A DNA stretch of 64,000 nucleotides from Mucilaginibacter pedocola (lineage in GTDB: Bacteria > Bacteroidota > Bacteroidia > Sphingobacteriales > Sphingobacteriaceae), in contig NZ_MBTF01000001.1 in assembly GCF_002013915.1 (NCBI RefSeq), positions 62,001-126,000 of the forward strand, written 5' to 3'. The position numbers were made by a program, and so were the translations under genes. This document shows positions 61,029-64,000 of this stretch, piece after piece. Position 1 is the stretch's first letter. Every line of letters starts with the position of its first letter. The notes beneath the pieces are model-generated. The model worked only from the letters and a program-made list of their open reading frames with translations. It searched no databases and had not been told where the DNA came from.

Positions 61029-63881
61029 ATGATCAGAAAGGTACTTTACACAATCCTTATTGCATTTTCCGCAACTTACGCCCACGCCCAAAACCAAAAC
61101 ACCACTGCCCGAAAATTAAAAACCATCCGCGTCGACCATTTTTTTACCTGCACGCTCGACCAAATGATGGACACCCTCGCCGAGAAATACGATATCCCCA
61201 TTGTTTACGAGCGCGACTCGCTGATGCAAATGGATATTACCGAACACTTTTTTGATGAGTCTTTACGAGACGTACTCAAATTTGTTTGCCGGGAAAACCA
61301 TCTGCAATATTGGATAGAGAACGACGGCACGCTGTACATACTACAGCAGCCAGACGATCTTTCGCGCCTGAAGTTGAAAAACTCGCTCAACCAAATGGCC
61401 CAAAGTTTTAAGCCGGTGATTGTGCCCCCCGCCATTAATATACCGCAGCATTTCAACTTTGCCATTACGGGGCGCGTTACCGACCAAAAAACGGGCGAGG
61501 CCTTACCCGGCGCAAGTGTGCGCATCAGGGGGACGGGGCTTAGTACACTCACCAATACCAGCGGATCCTTTAGTATATTAAACGTGCCGAATGATACCGC
61601 CTTGGTAGATGTAAGTTTTATGGGCTACCAACCCGACGTTTTCAGGTTAGATAGCACCAGCCGCAACACTGCATTGAGTTACGGGCTTTTCCCTTCGCTT
61701 AATACCCTAACACAGGTAACTATTACCGAAAGAAAGAAAGGCGTATTAAATACTGACAGCAAGAAAGTGAGCGTGGTGCAATTGACCCCCGCCTTGTTAG
61801 ATAAACTGCCCAACGTGGGTGAGAAGGATATCATGCGCTCGTTGCAACTGATGCCGGGCGTGGCCGCTACCAACGAATCATCGTCGGGTATCTACGTCCG
61901 CGGCGGTACGCCCGACCAGAACCTGGTGAGCTTTGATGGCTTTACTATTTACCAGGTAGATCACCTCTACGGTTTTTTCAGTGCGTTTAACAGTAACGCC
62001 GTGCGCGATGTGGAATTATATAAAGGCGGCTATTCGGCCAAGTATGGCGGCAGGCTATCAAGCGTTACTGATATACGCGGTAAAGATGGTAACCGCAAAG
62101 AAGCCAACATAGGGGGCGACTTAAGTTTACTGAGTACCAATATTTACGCCGAAACGCCGGTGGGCGATAAGTCGTCGGCATTGGTGGCTTTCAGACGTTC
62201 GTACCAGGGGCCTTTGTATAACAAATTGTTTGGCCAGTTTAACACCAGCACGGCTAATACAGGCGGCGGCGCTATGCGCGGCGGCCCGGGTGGTGGTGGT
62301 TTTGGCGGCGGGGGAGGCTTCGGCGGCGGCGGTGGTTTCAATAACCAGGTAACGCCATCGAGCTACTTTTACGATCTGAATGCTAAGTACACTTACGCAG
62401 CATCTACAAAAAATACTTTCAGCTGGAGTTTTTATAAGGGTAACGATGTGCTGGATAACAGCCGTGAGATGACCTTGCCTTCCTTCAGTACCTCATCGGG
62501 TGGTACGCTGAACATTACGGATAATACGCGCTATGGCAACACCGGTACCAGTGTTAAATGGAATACCTCGCCATCGCAAAAGCTGTTCGGCAGTACCGTA
62601 CTCAGTTATTCGAGCTTTTACAGTGATCGCGACCGTGGTACCACCGGCAGCATAACGGATAGCGCCTCTACAGTAACCATTAATAACGGCATACTGGAAA
62701 ATAACCGCCTGAAGGACGCAGGCATTAAAAGCGACTGGGAGTGGAACGCCGCCGGGAAACTTAAAGTGCTGTTCGGTGGTTCGGCATCGCACCTTGGGAT
62801 AGATTATACTTATTTGCAGAACGATACCAGCCTGCTGATAAACCAGCACACCAAAGGTACTACCACCATGGGCTATACCGAACTGGAGTGGGAGCCAAGC
62901 GATAAATGGCATATTCAGCCCGGCATCAGAGCCACTTATTATTCGCCTACGGGTAAGGCTTACGCCGAGCCAAGGCTATCGGCCATATACCACCTTACCG
63001 ACCGCATTAACATCAAAGGCGCAACGGGCAGGTTCTACCAGTTCAGTAACCGCGTTATCCGCGAGGATATTGCCGGGGGCGACCGTAATTTTTGGGTAAT
63101 GGCCAATGGCAGCACCATCCCAGTAGGCCGTGCCGACCACTTTATATTAGGCGCCAATTACGAAACCAACAACTGGCTGTTTGATGTGGAAGGTTATTAT
63201 AAAAACCTTACCGGCCTTACCGAATATACGCTACGCCAAACGGGCGGCGTTGGCCCGGGCAGTGGCTTTGGTGGCCCGCCGGGAGGAGGCGGTTTCGGTG
63301 GCGGCGGTACAACAACCACCAGCATTACCGAGAATTTTTATAACGGTACCGGTTTTGCAAAAGGGGTAGAGTTTTTGCTGCAAAAGAAAACAGGCAACCA
63401 TACCGGCTGGCTCAGCTATACCCTCGCCGAAGCTAAGAATAAGTTCGATGTATATGGTGTAGATTATTTCTCGGCAGCGCAGGATATACGCCACGAGTTT
63501 AAGGCCGTAAATATGTACCACTTGCAGCGCTGGAGTTTCGCGGCAACCTTTATCTTCAGTACGGGGCACCCTTACACCGCACCCGCAGGTGTGTACACCA
63601 TCAACACTGCCGACGGCCGTACAATGAGCTATTTATCGGTAAGTGAAAAGAATGGCGAACGCCTGCCTGCTTACCATAGGTTGGATCTATCGGCAACGTA
63701 CGATCTGCTGCGTACTGATGCCTCTAAACTGGGTAGCATAAGCTTCTCGTTGTTCAATGCTTATAACCACCGCAATACCTGGTACAACGAGTATTATATA
63801 CGCAACAGCCAGGTGGTAACCACAACCGTAAAATACCTGGGCTTTACGCCGAACATCACCCTTAGCCTAAAACTGAAATAA
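61029..63881 (+). CDS. TonB-dependent receptor with STN domain and Gly-rich loops
   Basis: A 950-residue outer-membrane receptor. A signal peptide (MIRKVLYTILIAFSATYAHA) is followed by a secretin/TonB short N-terminal domain (LDQMMDTLAEKYDIPIVYE), a carboxypeptidase-regulatory-like domain (ITGRVTDQKTGEALPGASV), the plug (VGEKDIMRSLQLMPGVAAT) and the barrel, ending in SLSLKLK. The ATG at 61029 was chosen over a frame reaching 60846, because the signal peptide starts there. Two long glycine-rich stretches (bases 62267-62343 and 63240-63310) sit in surface loops. The next gene, 2 bases on, is a DUF4249-like lipoprotein, the usual partner. Confidence 0.92.
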   Translation: MIRKVLYTILIAFSATYAHAQNQNTTARKLKTIRVDHFFTCTLDQMMDTLAEKYDIPIVYERDSLMQMDITEHFFDESLRDVLKFVCRENHLQYWIENDGTLYILQQPDDLSRLKLKNSLNQMAQSFKPVIVPPAINIPQHFNFAITGRVTDQKTGEALPGASVRIRGTGLSTLTNTSGSFSILNVPNDTALVDVSFMGYQPDVFRLDSTSRNTALSYGLFPSLNTLTQVTITERKKGVLNTDSKKVSVVQLTPALLDKLPNVGEKDIMRSLQLMPGVAATNESSSGIYVRGGTPDQNLVSFDGFTIYQVDHLYGFFSAFNSNAVRDVELYKGGYSAKYGGRLSSVTDIRGKDGNRKEANIGGDLSLLSTNIYAETPVGDKSSALVAFRRSYQGPLYNKLFGQFNTSTANTGGGAMRGGPGGGGFGGGGGFGGGGGFNNQVTPSSYFYDLNAKYTYAASTKNTFSWSFYKGNDVLDNSREMTLPSFSTSSGGTLNITDNTRYGNTGTSVKWNTSPSQKLFGSTVLSYSSFYSDRDRGTTGSITDSASTVTINNGILENNRLKDAGIKSDWEWNAAGKLKVLFGGSASHLGIDYTYLQNDTSLLINQHTKGTTTMGYTELEWEPSDKWHIQPGIRATYYSPTGKAYAEPRLSAIYHLTDRINIKGATGRFYQFSNRVIREDIAGGDRNFWVMANGSTIPVGRADHFILGANYETNNWLFDVEGYYKNLTGLTEYTLRQTGGVGPGSGFGGPPGGGGFGGGGTTTTSITENFYNGTGFAKGVEFLLQKKTGNHTGWLSYTLAEAKNKFDVYGVDYFSAAQDIRHEFKAVNMYHLQRWSFAATFIFSTGHPYTAPAGVYTINTADGRTMSYLSVSEKNGERLPAYHRLDLSATYDLLRTDASKLGSISFSLFNAYNHRNTWYNEYYIRNSQVVTTTVKYLGFTPNITLSLKLK

Positions 63882-63883
63882 AC

Positions 63884-64000
63884 ATGACTCGAAATATATT
63901 CTACTTCATCATAGCCCTTATAACCGTCGTTAGTGCCTGCAAAAAGGATGATAACGCCGCCATTGCCGAAAGACCCGTGGTAGAAGCTTACCTGCTGGCC
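63884..64000 (+). CDS. DUF4249-like lipoprotein, 3' partial
   Basis: Only the first 39 codons are inside the window. They show a lipoprotein signal (LITVVSAC, lipobox cysteine at about 18), KKDDN, and RPVVEAYLLA, the usual opening of DUF4249 proteins, which are commonly encoded right behind STN-type TonB receptors. It starts 2 bases after the receptor stop and is translationally linked. The end is cut by the window. Confidence 0.7.
   Translation, partial: MTRNIFYFIIALITVVSACKKDDNAAIAERPVVEAYLLA

Overview
The window looks like a chromosome segment of a Bacteroidota bacterium of the family Sphingobacteriaceae (Mucilaginibacter/Pedobacter-like). Evidence: TAnnTTTG-type -7 promoter boxes, almost no Shine-Dalgarno sequences, several TonB-dependent receptors, M56/BlaI pairs, a DUF4199 protein, a BatA protein, a DUF4249-type lipoprotein after a STN-type receptor, and many intergenic palindromic repeats of types common in this phylum. 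No tRNA, rRNA, CRISPR array or transposase was seen. The genus is an inference.

Layout. (1) 1-6477: 3' end of a secondary-metabolite cluster: aminotransferase module of a megasynthase cut by the window edge, a C-A-T-TE NRPS (A-domain pocket reads glycine-like) and an Sfp-type phosphopantetheinyl transferase. (2) 6479-24882: mostly housekeeping and cell-envelope genes: a zinc phospholipase C-like protein, GH29 and GH26 glycosidases, a MerC-Fur pair with a dyad operator, two unrelated L,D-transpeptidases facing each other, a nitroreductase, a BatA / dead-dihydroorotase / unknown / DUF4199 operon, and a first BlaI-M56 pair. (3) 25190-26200: small AT-rich two-gene cassette of unknown function. 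(4) 26221-30901: accC, nuoB and nuoA (away from other nuo genes), and an HI0933-type flavoprotein whose start codon overlaps that of nuoA on the other strand. (5) 31006-40599: the most interesting region, an RNA-repair island. On the minus strand are an unknown basic protein, RtcB and PrfH (repair and rescue of cut ribosomes), and a WYL-regulator fused to the RNA 2'-phosphotransferase KptA/Tpt1 with an unknown partner gene. Divergently on the plus strand are Hen1 and Pnkp (the bacterial RNA end-healing, 2'-O-methylating and sealing system), with Pnkp broken by a one-base frameshift. (6) 40913-45704: second BlaI-M56 pair followed by an outer-membrane beta-barrel receptor. (7) 45760-48164: MocR regulator and divergent EamA transporter. 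(8) 48360-56381: transglutaminase/DUF2126, circularly permuted ATP-grasp plus alpha-E, small transglutaminase, and a convergent zinc metallopeptidase, matching a predicted peptide-ligation system. (9) 56685-64000: HopJ-like protein, SDR, alkaline-phosphatase-superfamily hydrolase, PAS histidine kinase, STN-type TonB receptor and the start of a DUF4249-like lipoprotein.

My reading of region 5 is that several RNA end-processing activities (RtcB ligation, KptA 2'-phosphate removal, Hen1 methylation, Pnkp healing/sealing) and a release factor for broken ribosomes are gathered around one WYL-type regulator, which suggests a combined defence against ribotoxins. The co-location and domain content are seen directly; the joint function and regulation are inference.
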